From Acidobacteriota bacterium (GTDB taxonomy: Bacteria > Acidobacteriota > Blastocatellia > Chloracidobacteriales > JADJPF01): DNA of 64,000 bases. Every line of letters starts with the position of its first letter. Position 1 is the stretch's first letter. The stretch covers positions 1 to 64,000 of the forward strand of contig JACQZQ010000056.1 of NCBI GenBank assembly GCA_016213785.1. The letters run 5' to 3'. Below are positions 34,314 through 44,395 of the stretch, in pieces. The notes under the pieces are model-generated. The model searched no databases. It had not been told where the DNA came from and saw nothing but the letters and a program-made list of their open reading frames with translations. The translations under genes and the position numbers were made by a program.

Positions 34314-35369
34314 ATGGCTACAAAACAAACTATAGAAACATTTGATAATGATAGTGTATGGAAAGAATTACTAGAAAAATACTTTAAGGAGTTTATGGAG
34401 TATTTTTTTCCAAATGCTTACAATCAAATAGACTGGGAAAAAGGCTATACCTTTTTAGATAAAGAATTGCAAAAAGTAGTAAGAAAAGCTATAGGAAAAA
34501 GACGTTATGTAGACAAATTAGTCAAAGTATGGTTAAAAGATGGTCAAGAAACTTGGGTACTACTTCATATAGAAATACAAAACCAATGGGAAGAAGACTT
34601 TAACGAAAGAATGTATATCTATCAATACCGAATTTTTGATAGATATAAAAGAAAAGTAGCAAGTTTTGTAATACTTACAGATGAAAACCCTAACTGGAAG
34701 CCAAATAAGTTTGAGTATAATTTACTAGAAACAAAACTTTTCTATGAATATAAAATAGTAAAAATACTAGATTACAAAAATAGGTGGGAAGAATTAGAGA
34801 AAGACAAAAATATATTTTCTCTTGTAATAATGGCACATCTAAAAGTTCAGGAAACAAAAGATAATGCAAATGAAAGGTATTTGTGGAAATGGAAATTAGT
34901 TAGAATGCTTTATGAAAGAGGTTATAACAAAGAGGATATTTTAGAACTTTTCCGCTTTATAGATTGGTTAATTATTTTGCCTGAAGAATTAGAAGAAAAA
35001 TTAGAAAATGCATTAGAAGAATTAGAAAGGAGTGAGTCTATGCCATATGTTACTAGCATTGAACGTAGAGCTATTCAAAGAGGTTTAGAACAAGGTCGTC
35101 AAGAAGGTCGTCAAGAAGGTCGTCAAGAAGGTCGTCAGGAAGGTCGTCAAGAAGGTCGTCAGGAAGGTCGTCAGGAAGGTCGTCAGGAAGGTTTGCTTGA
35201 AGAAGCAAGAGAGGCTGTTTTAGATAACTTAGAAATAAGATTTGGGAATGTGCCAGAGGCTATATTACTAGCTATAAAACATATGACAGATATAGCCTTA
35301 CTAAAAAGCTTACGTAAAAAAACTTTACAGGTGGTATCTTTAGAGGAGTTTAGTAAAGAAATTGTTTGA
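34314..35369 (+). CDS. Rpn/PD-(D/E)XK nuclease-like protein with GRQE repeats
   Basis: This 351-residue protein resembles the recombination-promoting nuclease (Rpn, PD-(D/E)XK) or 'transposase-like' DUF family. The N-terminal region (about 10-150) includes YFFPNAYNQIDW, KRRYVDKLVKVWLKDG with an Asp, and LLHIEIQNQWEEDFNERMY, where an E-x-Q stands at the catalytic core. Helices with LLLPEELEE-like leucine patterns follow. Then come eight GRQE tandem units (residues about 260-292) and a C-terminal helical tail. The weak ribosome site may mean low expression. Such genes are often mobile and numerous in a genome. Confidence 0.82.
   Translation: MATKQTIETFDNDSVWKELLEKYFKEFMEYFFPNAYNQIDWEKGYTFLDKELQKVVRKAIGKRRYVDKLVKVWLKDGQETWVLLHIEIQNQWEEDFNERMYIYQYRIFDRYKRKVASFVILTDENPNWKPNKFEYNLLETKLFYEYKIVKILDYKNRWEELEKDKNIFSLVIMAHLKVQETKDNANERYLWKWKLVRMLYERGYNKEDILELFRFIDWLIILPEELEEKLENALEELERSESMPYVTSIERRAIQRGLEQGRQEGRQEGRQEGRQEGRQEGRQEGRQEGRQEGLLEEAREAVLDNLEIRFGNVPEAILLAIKHMTDIALLKSLRKKTLQVVSLEEFSKEIV
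35094..35189 (+). repeat. 12-bp tandem repeat, eight copies (GRQE)
   Basis: Eight copies of GGTCGTCARGAA, near identical except for A/G at one position, lie in frame in the Rpn-like gene. The repeat can expand or contract without frameshift and is typical of this family's linker. Confidence 0.93.
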
Positions 35370-35524
35370 GTTAATAGGTTAAGATAAATGGGTTAAGGCA
35401 AAATTTATCTAAAGTAAAAAGTTAAAGTTTATGTGAGTTTGGTAAAAATCGTTGCAAGTCTCATAAGTAAGTTCGTTCTCAACCGCAAGCGAACAGGCTT
35501 CGCTTATAACTCAAGTAGGAAACC

Positions 35525-36433
35525 ATGAATAAATTGGCTATGTTAATCTATAATCCACGTTCTGGTCGTCAAAAAGAGCGTGAGATAGAAGTAAAACATT
35601 TTATTGAGCTTATGAATCAAAGGGATTTTCAAGTTGAAGCACGGCGGACAGAACGCCCACGTCATGCCAGTGATTTAGGCAAAGAAGCAGCTAGTCGAAA
35701 TCTTGATCTAGTAGTTGCAAATGGTGGTGATGGAACTCTTAATGAAGTTTTGCAAGGAATGATTGGTTCACAAGTGCCTTTAGCTGTTTGGCCTGCTGGA
35801 ACAGCAAATGTTGTAGCATTAGACTTAAAACTTCCTAGAACGCCTTTTGAAATAGTAAATTTAATTACTCGTAACGATAGCCGATATCGCATTCATGTAG
35901 CTTTAGCTGGTACTCGATATTATTTTTTTACTGCTGGTATAGGGCTAGATGCTGAAATTATTGAAGCGGTTGATGCTGAACTAAAAAAGCAAATTGGTAA
36001 AGGTGCTTTTTGGATTGCTGGTTTTTCTCATCTAATTAAATGGAACCCTACACCAATAACACTAAAGATAGATGGCAAAATTTACCAAGGAACTTTTGCA
36101 ATTATTGGAAAGTCTTTTGGTTATGGTGGTACGCTCTCTCTTACACCTTATGCTCGTCTTGATGAAGATATGTTGGATGTTTGTATTTTTTCTGGCACTA
36201 GTAAACTAAAATATATCAGTTATTTAGCTTCCTGCTTAAGTAATAGTCAACTGCAACGCAGTGGAGTAACTTATCTAAAGACTCGTCGGGTTGAAGTTAG
36301 TTCAATAGTTGCACTTCCTGTGCAAGCTGATGGAGAAGTTATAGGAAATCTTCCTATGACATTTGAAGTTATTCCTAATGCACTCACAATGGTTGTGCCT
36401 CCAGGAGTATTAAGGCAAAGCCAACAAGTTTAA
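35525..36433 (+). CDS. diacylglycerol-kinase family lipid kinase
   Basis: The 302-residue protein is a soluble DagK/sphingosine-kinase-type lipid kinase that phosphorylates diacylglycerol or a similar lipid with ATP. Visible motifs are the N-terminal NPRSGRQKE, the nucleotide-binding VVANGGDGTLNEVLQGM at about 65-80, PAGTANVVALDL, and FFTAGIGLDAEIIEA. The C-terminal beta domain ends near the stop (VQADGEVIGNLPMTFEVIP). It lies between the Rpn-like gene and a TPR operon. A small hairpin (AAGCGAA/TTCGCTT, 35487-35505) lies just before it. AGGAAACC before the ATG is a fair ribosome site. Confidence 0.93.
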   Translation: MNKLAMLIYNPRSGRQKEREIEVKHFIELMNQRDFQVEARRTERPRHASDLGKEAASRNLDLVVANGGDGTLNEVLQGMIGSQVPLAVWPAGTANVVALDLKLPRTPFEIVNLITRNDSRYRIHVALAGTRYYFFTAGIGLDAEIIEAVDAELKKQIGKGAFWIAGFSHLIKWNPTPITLKIDGKIYQGTFAIIGKSFGYGGTLSLTPYARLDEDMLDVCIFSGTSKLKYISYLASCLSNSQLQRSGVTYLKTRRVEVSSIVALPVQADGEVIGNLPMTFEVIPNALTMVVPPGVLRQSQQV

Positions 36434-36482
36434 AATATATATAAATTAAATAATTTCAATAACTTACTAAGAAGGAGCTATT

Positions 36483-37718
36483 ATGCGTTTCTTAATGGTG
36501 TGTGTTTTTTTGCTTGCTACAAGCCTTATTGCTACAGGGCAAAATTTATCTAATACAAAAACAAATGTAAATAACAGTTCTAGCAATCGAATTATAAATA
36601 GCGAAAGTGCTGAATATCAAAGGCTTAGAAGAGAAGGGTTTAATGCTCTTTATAATATGGATTATAAAGGCGCACAAACAAAATTTACCCAAATGACCCA
36701 AATGCTACCACAACATCCAGCAGGTCATTTTTATTTAGCTACTAATTATTGGTTAGAATTACTAGAATCTACTCGTAGACTACAAGCTAATCTCTATAGT
36801 GGAGAGTCCTTTTATGCTGATACAAAAGATAAAGTAGATGAAAAAGTAGATAAAGAATTTAGACAATTACTTAATACTTCTTTAGAAAAAGCTGAATCTA
36901 ATGTTAAGAAAAACCCTAAAGATGTAGAATCAATTTATTATCAAGGTGCAGCACATGGTCTACTAGCAAGTTATGAAGCAACAGTTAGTAGAGCATTTTT
37001 TTCAGCCTTAAAACATGGTTCGAAATCTGTAGATCTTCATCGTAAGGTAATAGAATTAGACCCAAATTATATAGATGCCTATTTGACTATTGGAGCTTAT
37101 GATTATATTGTTGGAAGCCTTCCTTTTGCTGTAAAAGTATTAGCTGCAATAGGTGGTTTTCGTGGATCAAAAGATCGGGGTTTAGAAGAACTTAATCTAG
37201 TTACTCAAAAAGGTTTTTATGCTCAGGATGATGCTAGAGTGCTATTACTTGCACTCTATAATCGTGAAAATAAAAATGCTGAGGTTTTAGGTTTGCTAGA
37301 AACTCTTTCTAATAAATATCCTAATAATTATCTCTTTAAGATAGAACGGGCTAATACTTTAGTTAAACTAAACAGAGCAACAGAAAGTTATCAACTTTTT
37401 GAAGAATTACTTAAAGATAAAAAAGCTCAAAAAATGGCAGATCTTATTCATTATCAATACGGTGAAGCTTTTAGTAGCCAAGGCCGCAATAGCGAAGCAT
37501 TAGCAGAGTTTCAAAAAATTAAAAACCTTAATAACTCAAGTCCAGAACTTGTTACTCGTGCTTATTTACGCGCAGGACAAATGTTAGACTTACTTGCAAA
37601 ACGTGGCGAAGCAAAACTTGAATACCAAACTGTACTTAATCGAGAAAATGTTTTTGACTCTCACGATCAAGCAAAAAAGTATCTACAAAAACCTTACACA
37701 ATGGTAAAAGGAAGTTAA
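36483..37718 (+). CDS. exported TPR-type protein, 411 residues
   Basis: The protein has a signal peptide (MRFLMVCVFLLATSLIATG) and then a series of helix pairs of the TPR type: FNALYNMDYKGAQTKFTQM, AHGLLASYEATVSRAFFSALKHG, and LVKLNRATESYQLFEELL. Such repeats mediate protein binding. One unit contains the unusual FAVKVLAAIGGFRGSKDRGLEELN, seen in 'outer membrane' TPR proteins. It has a good AAGGAG site and is followed 21 bases later by another exported TPR-type gene and then by a kinase, so it may form the periplasmic side of a kinase-linked system. The partner is unknown. Confidence 0.82.
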   Translation: MRFLMVCVFLLATSLIATGQNLSNTKTNVNNSSSNRIINSESAEYQRLRREGFNALYNMDYKGAQTKFTQMTQMLPQHPAGHFYLATNYWLELLESTRRLQANLYSGESFYADTKDKVDEKVDKEFRQLLNTSLEKAESNVKKNPKDVESIYYQGAAHGLLASYEATVSRAFFSALKHGSKSVDLHRKVIELDPNYIDAYLTIGAYDYIVGSLPFAVKVLAAIGGFRGSKDRGLEELNLVTQKGFYAQDDARVLLLALYNRENKNAEVLGLLETLSNKYPNNYLFKIERANTLVKLNRATESYQLFEELLKDKKAQKMADLIHYQYGEAFSSQGRNSEALAEFQKIKNLNNSSPELVTRAYLRAGQMLDLLAKRGEAKLEYQTVLNRENVFDSHDQAKKYLQKPYTMVKGS

Positions 37719-37739
37719 TTTCTAGGAGTTGTTTTACTA

Positions 37740-38852
37740 ATGAATAATAAATTAAGAGCTAATCAAATAATTATTGCTCTAAGCCTAATAACGCTAGTCT
37801 TACATAATATAGGACTAGCGCAATCTTCTATTACTAATACTAAAGAACCAATTAATTCTAGGTCTAATCCATCTAATACAAAGAATAAAAATATTTCCAC
37901 AAACACAAATAATCTTGCTAACACTTCAATAGCTAACAAAGAAAGCTTAGAAATAGCACCAGAAGCTAAAAGTGTTGACTGGTATTATGAACGTGCCCTT
38001 GTTTATTATTTAAGAGAACAACCAGGGCGAGCAACCATTGAACTTTATAAAGCATTAGAAAAAGATCCAGAGAATTCTAATGTTAATTATTTGCTAGGAA
38101 TATTATTTAAGGAACGTAAGTTATGGAAAGAAGCATCTGAGGCTTTTTTTAAGGTGACACAAGTAACTAAAATTGAACATATTCCAGCAAGACTTGAGCT
38201 AGCCTTTGCTTCGGTAGAATTAGCTAACTATCAAGTAGTTTTTCTTCAACTAGAAAAAGCCCTTCAGCTAATGAAACTAGATAGCAGTTATCGTAACAGG
38301 CTTTATCAATACCAAGTTGATGCTTCTACAGAAAAAGACTCAAGTAACTTAAAGAAAAAACTTAAAATAGATGTTAAATCTTCATTAGAAAGCTTTATTG
38401 TAGAGCTAATGGTTATACTTTTAGACACACCTGAGTCTTATAAATCATTTACTACAGCAACAGGGCTTAATGATCCTTTAATTTATAATGAAATAATTCA
38501 GCTTTATGAAGAAGATGGTGAAGATGAAGAAGATGGTAAAGAAAACAAAAAAAATGATGGTAAAGTTTTAGAAACACTAAATGAGTTTCTAAAGAAACGA
38601 AATGGTTTTTCTCCTGTGATACTTTCTCAAATGGGGGCAATATATCAAAAACAAACCCAAAATGCTTTAGCTATAGCTACTTATGAGAAAGTTATAGCAC
38701 AGTTAACTAGCCTAGGTTTTAGTGAAGCAGCGGGAGATTTTTCTACTGAGGAGTTACAAAATCTTCAAGCTGAATCAAAACGATCTACTTCTATGCGACC
38801 TACGCAAAACAAACGGCCTATAAATAAAAATAAAGTAAACATAAATAAATGA
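37740..38852 (+). CDS. exported TPR-type protein, 370 residues
   Basis: A signal peptide (IIIALSLITLVLHNIGLAQS) is followed by a Ser/Asn-rich stretch (about 28-75) and two or three TPR-like units: WYYERALVYYLREQPGRATIELYKAL, NYLLGILFKERKLWKEASEAF, and later AIYQKQTQNALAIATYEKVI. An acidic run (EEDGEDEEDGKEN) near residue 260 and a basic, low-complexity tail close the protein. It is the second gene of the TPR-TPR-kinase set on the plus strand. A TAGGAG precedes the ATG at some distance. It probably works as a scaffold together with its neighbour. Confidence 0.78.
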   Translation: MNNKLRANQIIIALSLITLVLHNIGLAQSSITNTKEPINSRSNPSNTKNKNISTNTNNLANTSIANKESLEIAPEAKSVDWYYERALVYYLREQPGRATIELYKALEKDPENSNVNYLLGILFKERKLWKEASEAFFKVTQVTKIEHIPARLELAFASVELANYQVVFLQLEKALQLMKLDSSYRNRLYQYQVDASTEKDSSNLKKKLKIDVKSSLESFIVELMVILLDTPESYKSFTTATGLNDPLIYNEIIQLYEEDGEDEEDGKENKKNDGKVLETLNEFLKKRNGFSPVILSQMGAIYQKQTQNALAIATYEKVIAQLTSLGFSEAAGDFSTEELQNLQAESKRSTSMRPTQNKRPINKNKVNINK

Positions 38853-38933
38853 AATATTATAAATCTTAATTAAAAATTAATCTTTTTAATGATATAACTT
38901 TCAAACTGGGTGATAATTTTTTAGGGGATAATT

Positions 38934-41249
38934 ATGAAAATTTGTCCAGTTTGTCATTTTTGTTATGAAGATAGTTTTTCTCTTTGTCCAGCCGATGAAA
39001 GTATGCTAGAGGCGGCTATGGCAGGTTCTACCATTCTAGACAACAAGTTTCGTTTAGAGTCGCGTTTAGGTAAAGGTGGAATGGGTTTAGTTTACCGTGC
39101 CATGCATTTAGGCTTAAAACGCTATGTAGCTATTAAAACGCTACTTCCTAAAAATCTCTCCCAAAAAGAATTTATCGATAGGTTTCGGCGTGAAGCCGAA
39201 GCCTTAGGACGGCTTAAACACCCTAATATTGTTTCAGTTATGGATTTTGGCTTTACTAAAATAGGTAGAGAGGATGTGGGTTATTTAGTAATGGAATACC
39301 TCTCAGGTACATCGCTTAATAGCCTAATAAAGGAAAAAAAGACTTTTTCTTTAGATGAAACAGTAAAAATTATGTCTCAAGTTGCTGATGCTGTTTCTGC
39401 TGCCCATAGTGTAGGAATTCTACATCGTGACTTAAAACCAGATAATATTTTTATTGAAGATAAAACGACATTTAAGCTTAAAGTCTTAGATTTTGGGCTT
39501 GCAAAGGTTACAGACCCCACAAGTTCTAAGGAGACTCTAGAGCCTGAAGAGACTTTATCTAAATATGTTGAACCTATACTACGAAAATTAGCTAAGCGTG
39601 ATGCTGTTAGTTCAAATAGTTCAAATAAAGTAAGTGACTCAGTAGGATCTTTTGAGATAACTCAGGAAAGGAAAAATTTAAGAACAGCAGAAGTTTTTGC
39701 AAATACTGAGTCTATGAATTTGGGTACGCAGGATTTTGCTGAAATAAAAACAGATATTTTTAATACCACTGTTGAGTATGTTACACATACAGGGGCAATG
39801 GTTGGAACATTGCCTTATATGTCTCCTGAGCAATGTTGTGCTAAACCTGCTACTTCTGCATCAGATGTTTATAGCTTAGGAGTAATTGCTTATGAAATGC
39901 TCACAGGCCGTAGACCATTTTTAGGAAAAAGTTTTGAGCTTGCCTTACAACATATAAATGAAGACCCTGACCCTCCTTCAAAATTTGCTGTACATCTTTC
40001 TAAATCAGTAGATGAAGCAATCTTAAATGCTTTAGCTAAACCCCTAACAGAACGTACTAGTTCTGCTAAAGAGTTTGTCTTAGAACTAGGAAAAGAATTA
40101 GAAGAGAAAAGAAAACGTAATGAAAACCTACGGCGTATTGCTGTAGGCGCAATGATTGCTGCTTCACTAATACTTATTATTACTACATTTGCGAGTTCAA
40201 CTAATAGAACTTTAATTGCTTCTTATTGGTATGGAAATAGTAAAGAAGAAAAGAATCTTGCTGTCAACTATTCAACGGTTCTTAAATTAGTTTCTTTAAG
40301 CAATAAAAAGGATTCATTACTAGAAAAATCTCCAAATATTTTATTAAGACCAGAACAAGTTTTTGAATATCAAAATGAGCTACATTTTTTTACAAGGTTT
40401 TCTTCTGATGGAAATTTGTTAGCTTACTTTCATCCAAGTAAGGGAATTAACGTTTGGGATGTAAGCACAGGTAAAGTACTTTATAATGTTGCTTCAGAAA
40501 AATTAATTAACCGAATTACAAGCATTTGTTTTTCTAATGATAGTAAATATTTGATAATTGCAGGAGTAAATAAACTGCTTATTCTAAATGCATCTGATGG
40601 AAGTATGATAAAAACTATAGATAATTTTGAGATAAACACTTTTCTGCAACCTTTTGGAAAAGAAGAATTTTTAGTTAGCTCTCTACGTCATCCTGTTTTA
40701 GAACAGGTAATAAGCGGGACAAGATATCCACTAAATGAAACAAACTCTCTAGTCTCTATTTGGCGAGGGGAAAATAAACTTTCTCAAATTGTTCAACAAT
40801 ATGGAGAAATTGAATTTATTAGTCTTAAAGGATCTTTAATGTTAATAGAATGGCGTGTTAGTGAAAAGTCGCCTACTAGACGTATTGAACTTTGGTCTTT
40901 AGAGGGCAATAGCTCTAAATTATTAGAATCTTGGTTAGCAAATGGAAATGCAAAAGGAGATATTTCTAATAATGGTAAAAAAGTTGCTCTACATTTATCC
41001 GAGGAAGAAATCACAGAACTAGATTTAATTAGTAAAAAAGAGCTTAAAAAATATAAGGTAAAAAACTCTAGCGCTATAATGCTATCTTATGATGAGAAAG
41101 ATAATTTGGTTATTATAGATTTAACTAGTATTAAAGATCTTTACTCAGATAGTTTACTTTATCTTTTACCTAAAAATAGCCGAGTTTTAGAAATAAACTG
41201 GAAAAATAAAACTCTACTTCTACAACATTCTATAAGAGAAAATTCTTAG
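38934..41249 (+). CDS. Ser/Thr protein kinase with N-terminal zinc ribbon and C-terminal propeller-like part
   Basis: The 771-residue kinase begins with a CPVCHFCYEDSFSLCPAD ribbon (four Cys, residues 4-19), a common start on acidobacterial-type kinases. The kinase domain (about 40-395) has GKGGMGLVY, K68, HRDLKPDN at 164-171, DFG at 186-188, and GTLPYMSPEQ starting at residue 291. The segment between DFG and GT is about 100 residues and Ser/Thr-rich. One membrane helix follows (AVGAMIAASLILIITTFAS, about 402-420). The outside part (about 425-771) shows WD40-like strands (FSSDGNLLAYFHPSKGINVWDVSTG) and may be a ligand-binding propeller. It ends a plus-strand set after two exported TPR proteins. 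All catalytic residues are present. Confidence 0.92.
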   Translation: MKICPVCHFCYEDSFSLCPADESMLEAAMAGSTILDNKFRLESRLGKGGMGLVYRAMHLGLKRYVAIKTLLPKNLSQKEFIDRFRREAEALGRLKHPNIVSVMDFGFTKIGREDVGYLVMEYLSGTSLNSLIKEKKTFSLDETVKIMSQVADAVSAAHSVGILHRDLKPDNIFIEDKTTFKLKVLDFGLAKVTDPTSSKETLEPEETLSKYVEPILRKLAKRDAVSSNSSNKVSDSVGSFEITQERKNLRTAEVFANTESMNLGTQDFAEIKTDIFNTTVEYVTHTGAMVGTLPYMSPEQCCAKPATSASDVYSLGVIAYEMLTGRRPFLGKSFELALQHINEDPDPPSKFAVHLSKSVDEAILNALAKPLTERTSSAKEFVLELGKELEEKRKRNENLRRIAVGAMIAASLILIITTFASSTNRTLIASYWYGNSKEEKNLAVNYSTVLKLVSLSNKKDSLLEKSPNILLRPEQVFEYQNELHFFTRFSSDGNLLAYFHPSKGINVWDVSTGKVLYNVASEKLINRITSICFSNDSKYLIIAGVNKLLILNASDGSMIKTIDNFEINTFLQPFGKEEFLVSSLRHPVLEQVISGTRYPLNETNSLVSIWRGENKLSQIVQQYGEIEFISLKGSLMLIEWRVSEKSPTRRIELWSLEGNSSKLLESWLANGNAKGDISNNGKKVALHLSEEEITELDLISKKELKKYKVKNSSAIMLSYDEKDNLVIIDLTSIKDLYSDSLLYLLPKNSRVLEINWKNKTLLLQHSIRENS

Positions 41250-41250
41250 T

Positions 41251-43071
41251 TTAATTTTTAGAAGTAATTCTTTTTGAGCTTAGTTCACGAGCAAATTGAA
41301 TAGCGTTCTTAAAACTTGTAGAAACAGTTAAATTCTTTTGACCAATAAGACCAGCTTTTTTAAGTGCAAACCAAGGTTGCCTTCTTACTCCTGTTAAAAT
41401 TACATGTACATTCCGCTTTTTTAAGAAATCTAAAGTAGACTCTAAACTTATTATTCCTGTTGCATCTATAATTTGGACTGAATCGATAGAAAGAATGACA
41501 GTTTTAGCCGATTTACCTATAGAGTTTAATGCGCTCATAGCTTTTTGTGCTGCACCAAAAAATAATGGGCCTGATATTTCATAAAGTATTGTATCTGTAG
41601 GTAATGGTTCTGAAATAAGTAAATTTTTTTGTTTAATTAGTTTTACTTTAGATGTAACTGCCATTGAATGCATAAATAACATACAAGAGAGTAATAACCC
41701 TACTGTTACACCTATTACCATATCAAAGAAAACCGTTAATAAGAAACACATTACTAATACTAAAATATCATTTCTAGGTGCTACTTTAAGAATATGTATA
41801 AAATGTTTTACTTCAGACATATTCCAGGCTACTAAAAGTAGTAGAGCCGCAAGAGATGCCATAGGTAAGTAAGAGACTAGTGGAGCAAATAAAAGTATTG
41901 CTAATAGTAAAAAAATTGCATGCGTTACTGATGCAATTGGTGATTGGGCACCAGAGCGAATATTGGTTGCAGTTCTAGCTATTGCTCCAGTAGCAGCAAA
42001 ACCACCAAAAAATGGCCCTACAATATTTCCTATTCCTTGAGCAAATAATTCTGAATCAGGGCTATGTTTTGTGTCTGTCATTCCATCAGCTATTACCGCT
42101 GAGAGCAAGGACTCTATTGCTCCTAAAATCGAAATAGCAAAAGCTGATGGTAACAACTCTCTAATTAGTTGAAATGATAAACCTATTGAATTGCCATCTG
42201 CTCCTGGAAGTGACCAAGGCAGTAGTGGAAGTGGAGGGGTTCTTGGAATTCCAGCATACTCTACTCCCTTTACTGTATAAGTAAATTTGCTAGCAATAGT
42301 CACAACAGTAAATTCTGGATAATATGCAGAAATAATAAGAACTATTATTGCTGCGGCTGATAAAGCCATTAAAGGAGCAGGGAGTTTATTAGTAATCTTA
42401 GGCCAAAAAATAAGAATGGTTAGTGTTAATAATCCTATAGATAAATCTTGCCAATGTGTTGTGGGTAGAGCAGATAGAAGTACAATTACACGATCAAGAA
42501 AATGTTCTGGCATTTGTTTTACGGTCAGCCCAAGAAAATCTTTAAGTTGGAGTACTGCAATTACAACTGCAATTCCAGCCGTAAAACCTGTTGTAACTGT
42601 AGAAGGAATATACTCAATAAATTTACCTATTTTAGCCAGGCTAAAAGCTACTAAAATAATTCCAGCCATTAGACTTGCTAAAACCAGTCCACCTAAACCA
42701 TATTTAATTGCTATAGGGGTTAGAATAACTATAAAAGCGGCTGTTGGGCCTGATACTTGTGTTCTTGAGCCACCTAGTAACGCAATTAATGCACCAGAAA
42801 TTATTGCAGTATATATTCCATATTGTGGTGGGACTCCTGTAGCAATTGCTAATGCCATTGAAAGAGGCAGAGCCACTATACCTACTACTAGACCAGCAAG
42901 AATGTCTGAGCGGAGTTTGGCAAGATTATACCCTTGAAGAAAAGTTTCTTTTAATGCATAGGCTGGTTTAATGTGGTCTAGTGAGGGTTGGCTAGAATTG
43001 TTTATTTCTGTTTGAGAATATTCATGCGAGTATTCGCCCTTACTGTCATCTAAGTAATAGTTTTTGAGCAT
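41251..43071 (-). CDS. SulP-family anion permease with STAS domain
   Basis: The 606-residue protein is a SulP (SLC26-like) inner-membrane transporter, moving sulfate, bicarbonate or other anions, with 10-14 hydrophobic segments at about 47-465 (GLVVGIVALPLSMALAIATGV, PQYGIYTAIISGALIALLGGS, VSGPTAAFIVILTPIA). The C-terminal STAS domain (about 490-590) contains IDSVQIIDATGIISLES. Substrate cannot be read off. The gene is 218 bases downstream of the small kinase gene on the same strand and may be its own transcript. The N-terminal 45 residues are polar and variable. Confidence 0.93.
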   Translation of the reverse strand: MLKNYYLDDSKGEYSHEYSQTEINNSSQPSLDHIKPAYALKETFLQGYNLAKLRSDILAGLVVGIVALPLSMALAIATGVPPQYGIYTAIISGALIALLGGSRTQVSGPTAAFIVILTPIAIKYGLGGLVLASLMAGIILVAFSLAKIGKFIEYIPSTVTTGFTAGIAVVIAVLQLKDFLGLTVKQMPEHFLDRVIVLLSALPTTHWQDLSIGLLTLTILIFWPKITNKLPAPLMALSAAAIIVLIISAYYPEFTVVTIASKFTYTVKGVEYAGIPRTPPLPLLPWSLPGADGNSIGLSFQLIRELLPSAFAISILGAIESLLSAVIADGMTDTKHSPDSELFAQGIGNIVGPFFGGFAATGAIARTATNIRSGAQSPIASVTHAIFLLLAILLFAPLVSYLPMASLAALLLLVAWNMSEVKHFIHILKVAPRNDILVLVMCFLLTVFFDMVIGVTVGLLLSCMLFMHSMAVTSKVKLIKQKNLLISEPLPTDTILYEISGPLFFGAAQKAMSALNSIGKSAKTVILSIDSVQIIDATGIISLESTLDFLKKRNVHVILTGVRRQPWFALKKAGLIGQKNLTVSTSFKNAIQFARELSSKRITSKN

Positions 43072-43289
43072 CAGTATTTCCCATAAATTGAAGTGCCTAG
43101 AACTTGCTTTGTAAGTAGTTGATTATAAAGCTAGCTTAAATTTTCAAAGTTCATTTAATGATTTTTATAATAGAACAGAGATAGATTTTTGAAAACATAA
43201 AATTGGGCGATATTATATTAAGTACTAATAAAACCAAGTAGTTAAATTAATATTATAAAACTGTTGGAAAAACCTAGAAAAATTTAAGT

Positions 43290-44378
43290 TTATAAAATTT
43301 CTGTAATGGCTCTAAGTAAATCTTTAGGGGTTTGATATCTATTTTGGGGTGCTGGTATAAGAGCTTTTTTAAGTATTTTATCTAGCTCAAGCGGGAGATT
43401 AGCAGAAAAAGTAGACAAAGCGACAATATTTTCACCTTTTACTTTATACATAAGAAGTTCTTGAAAATTATTTGCTACTATTGGTAATTTACCTGTAACC
43501 ATTTCATAAAAAATTACACCTAAGCTATAAACATCGGATGCTGTATTAAGGGGATAGTTCATTAACTGCTCAGGAGACATATAGTTAGGAGAACCAATAA
43601 TAGTTTCTTTTGCCGTTAATACTTCTCCTTCATTAGTAATCTGTCCATCTACTTCAAGTAATTTGACTATACCAAAATCAGCAAGTTTTATTAGTTGCTG
43701 TCCATTTTCTTGGCCTATAAGTATATTAGCTGGTTTAATATCACGGTGTAAAATCTTACGACTATGTGCTAGCTCTAAAGCACTACATAAAGGTTCAAGT
43801 ATCTCTAGAGCCTTTCTTAAAGCTATTGGAGCAAACTTTTCTATATAGTTTTTTAATGTTTGAGCTTTAATATATTCCATTACAATAAAGAAAATTCCAT
43901 CTTTATTTTGGCTAAATTCTAAGACTTTAACTATATTTGGATGTGAGAGTGTCCAACCTACTCTTGCTTCACGGCGAAAACGTTTAACAAAACTGCTGTT
44001 GTTTTTAAGAGATGGAGGCATTATTTTAATTGCTACTTGATTACCTAAAAGTAAATGAGTACAACGAAATACTGCACCCATTCCTCCTACTCCTATCATT
44101 TCTTCTATAAGGTAAGTATTATTAAACTTTGTACCTAAAAGATCATTAAAATACTCTTCATTACTAGATTTAGTGTCTGTAAAAATAGCTGTTGATATAG
44201 GTTTATTTTCAGGTAAAAAATCAGTAGATTTCTTATGGTGGTTTATTAGAGATTCCACTTCTTTACGTACAGTCTCATCATAACAATTACTATCAAGATA
44301 GGTTTTTTCTTGTGAAGGTTCTAGTAAGTTTATTTGTTCAAATAGGAGTTTAACTTGTTTCCATTGCTCAGGAGTCAT
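43290..44378 (-). CDS. cytoplasmic Ser/Thr protein kinase
   Basis: The 362-residue kinase starts with the same N-terminal module as the kinase at 1666 (MTPEQWKQVKLLFEQ, EVESLINHHKKSTDFL) and then has a complete catalytic domain from about 88 to 360: GVGGMGAVF at 96-104, K118, HRDIKPAN at 211-218, DFG at 234-236 and GSPNYMSPEQ. The insert is short. It ends at the kinase domain without membrane helix or sensor, so the N-terminal module is the only place for regulation. It follows an ECF sigma gene by 17 bases; the pair sigma-then-kinase is the same order as at 10551-13047. All catalytic residues are intact. Confidence 0.92.
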   Translation of the reverse strand: MTPEQWKQVKLLFEQINLLEPSQEKTYLDSNCYDETVRKEVESLINHHKKSTDFLPENKPISTAIFTDTKSSNEEYFNDLLGTKFNNTYLIEEMIGVGGMGAVFRCTHLLLGNQVAIKIMPPSLKNNSSFVKRFRREARVGWTLSHPNIVKVLEFSQNKDGIFFIVMEYIKAQTLKNYIEKFAPIALRKALEILEPLCSALELAHSRKILHRDIKPANILIGQENGQQLIKLADFGIVKLLEVDGQITNEGEVLTAKETIIGSPNYMSPEQLMNYPLNTASDVYSLGVIFYEMVTGKLPIVANNFQELLMYKVKGENIVALSTFSANLPLELDKILKKALIPAPQNRYQTPKDLLRAITEIL

Positions 44379-44395
44379 TTTTTAATACCCAATAC

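Noticed and set aside
35094-35189. CRISPR-like array
   Set aside because: The 12-bp units are direct tandem copies with no spacers and lie in frame in a coding sequence.
34314-35369. Calling the Rpn-like gene an active IS element
   Set aside because: No terminal repeats or target duplications are visible; members of this family are stand-alone genes.
35440-35520. Possible tRNA-like fold before the lipid kinase (GTTCG, paired arms)
   Set aside because: Only one short stem can be built; no anticodon arm or T-arm consensus in the right places.
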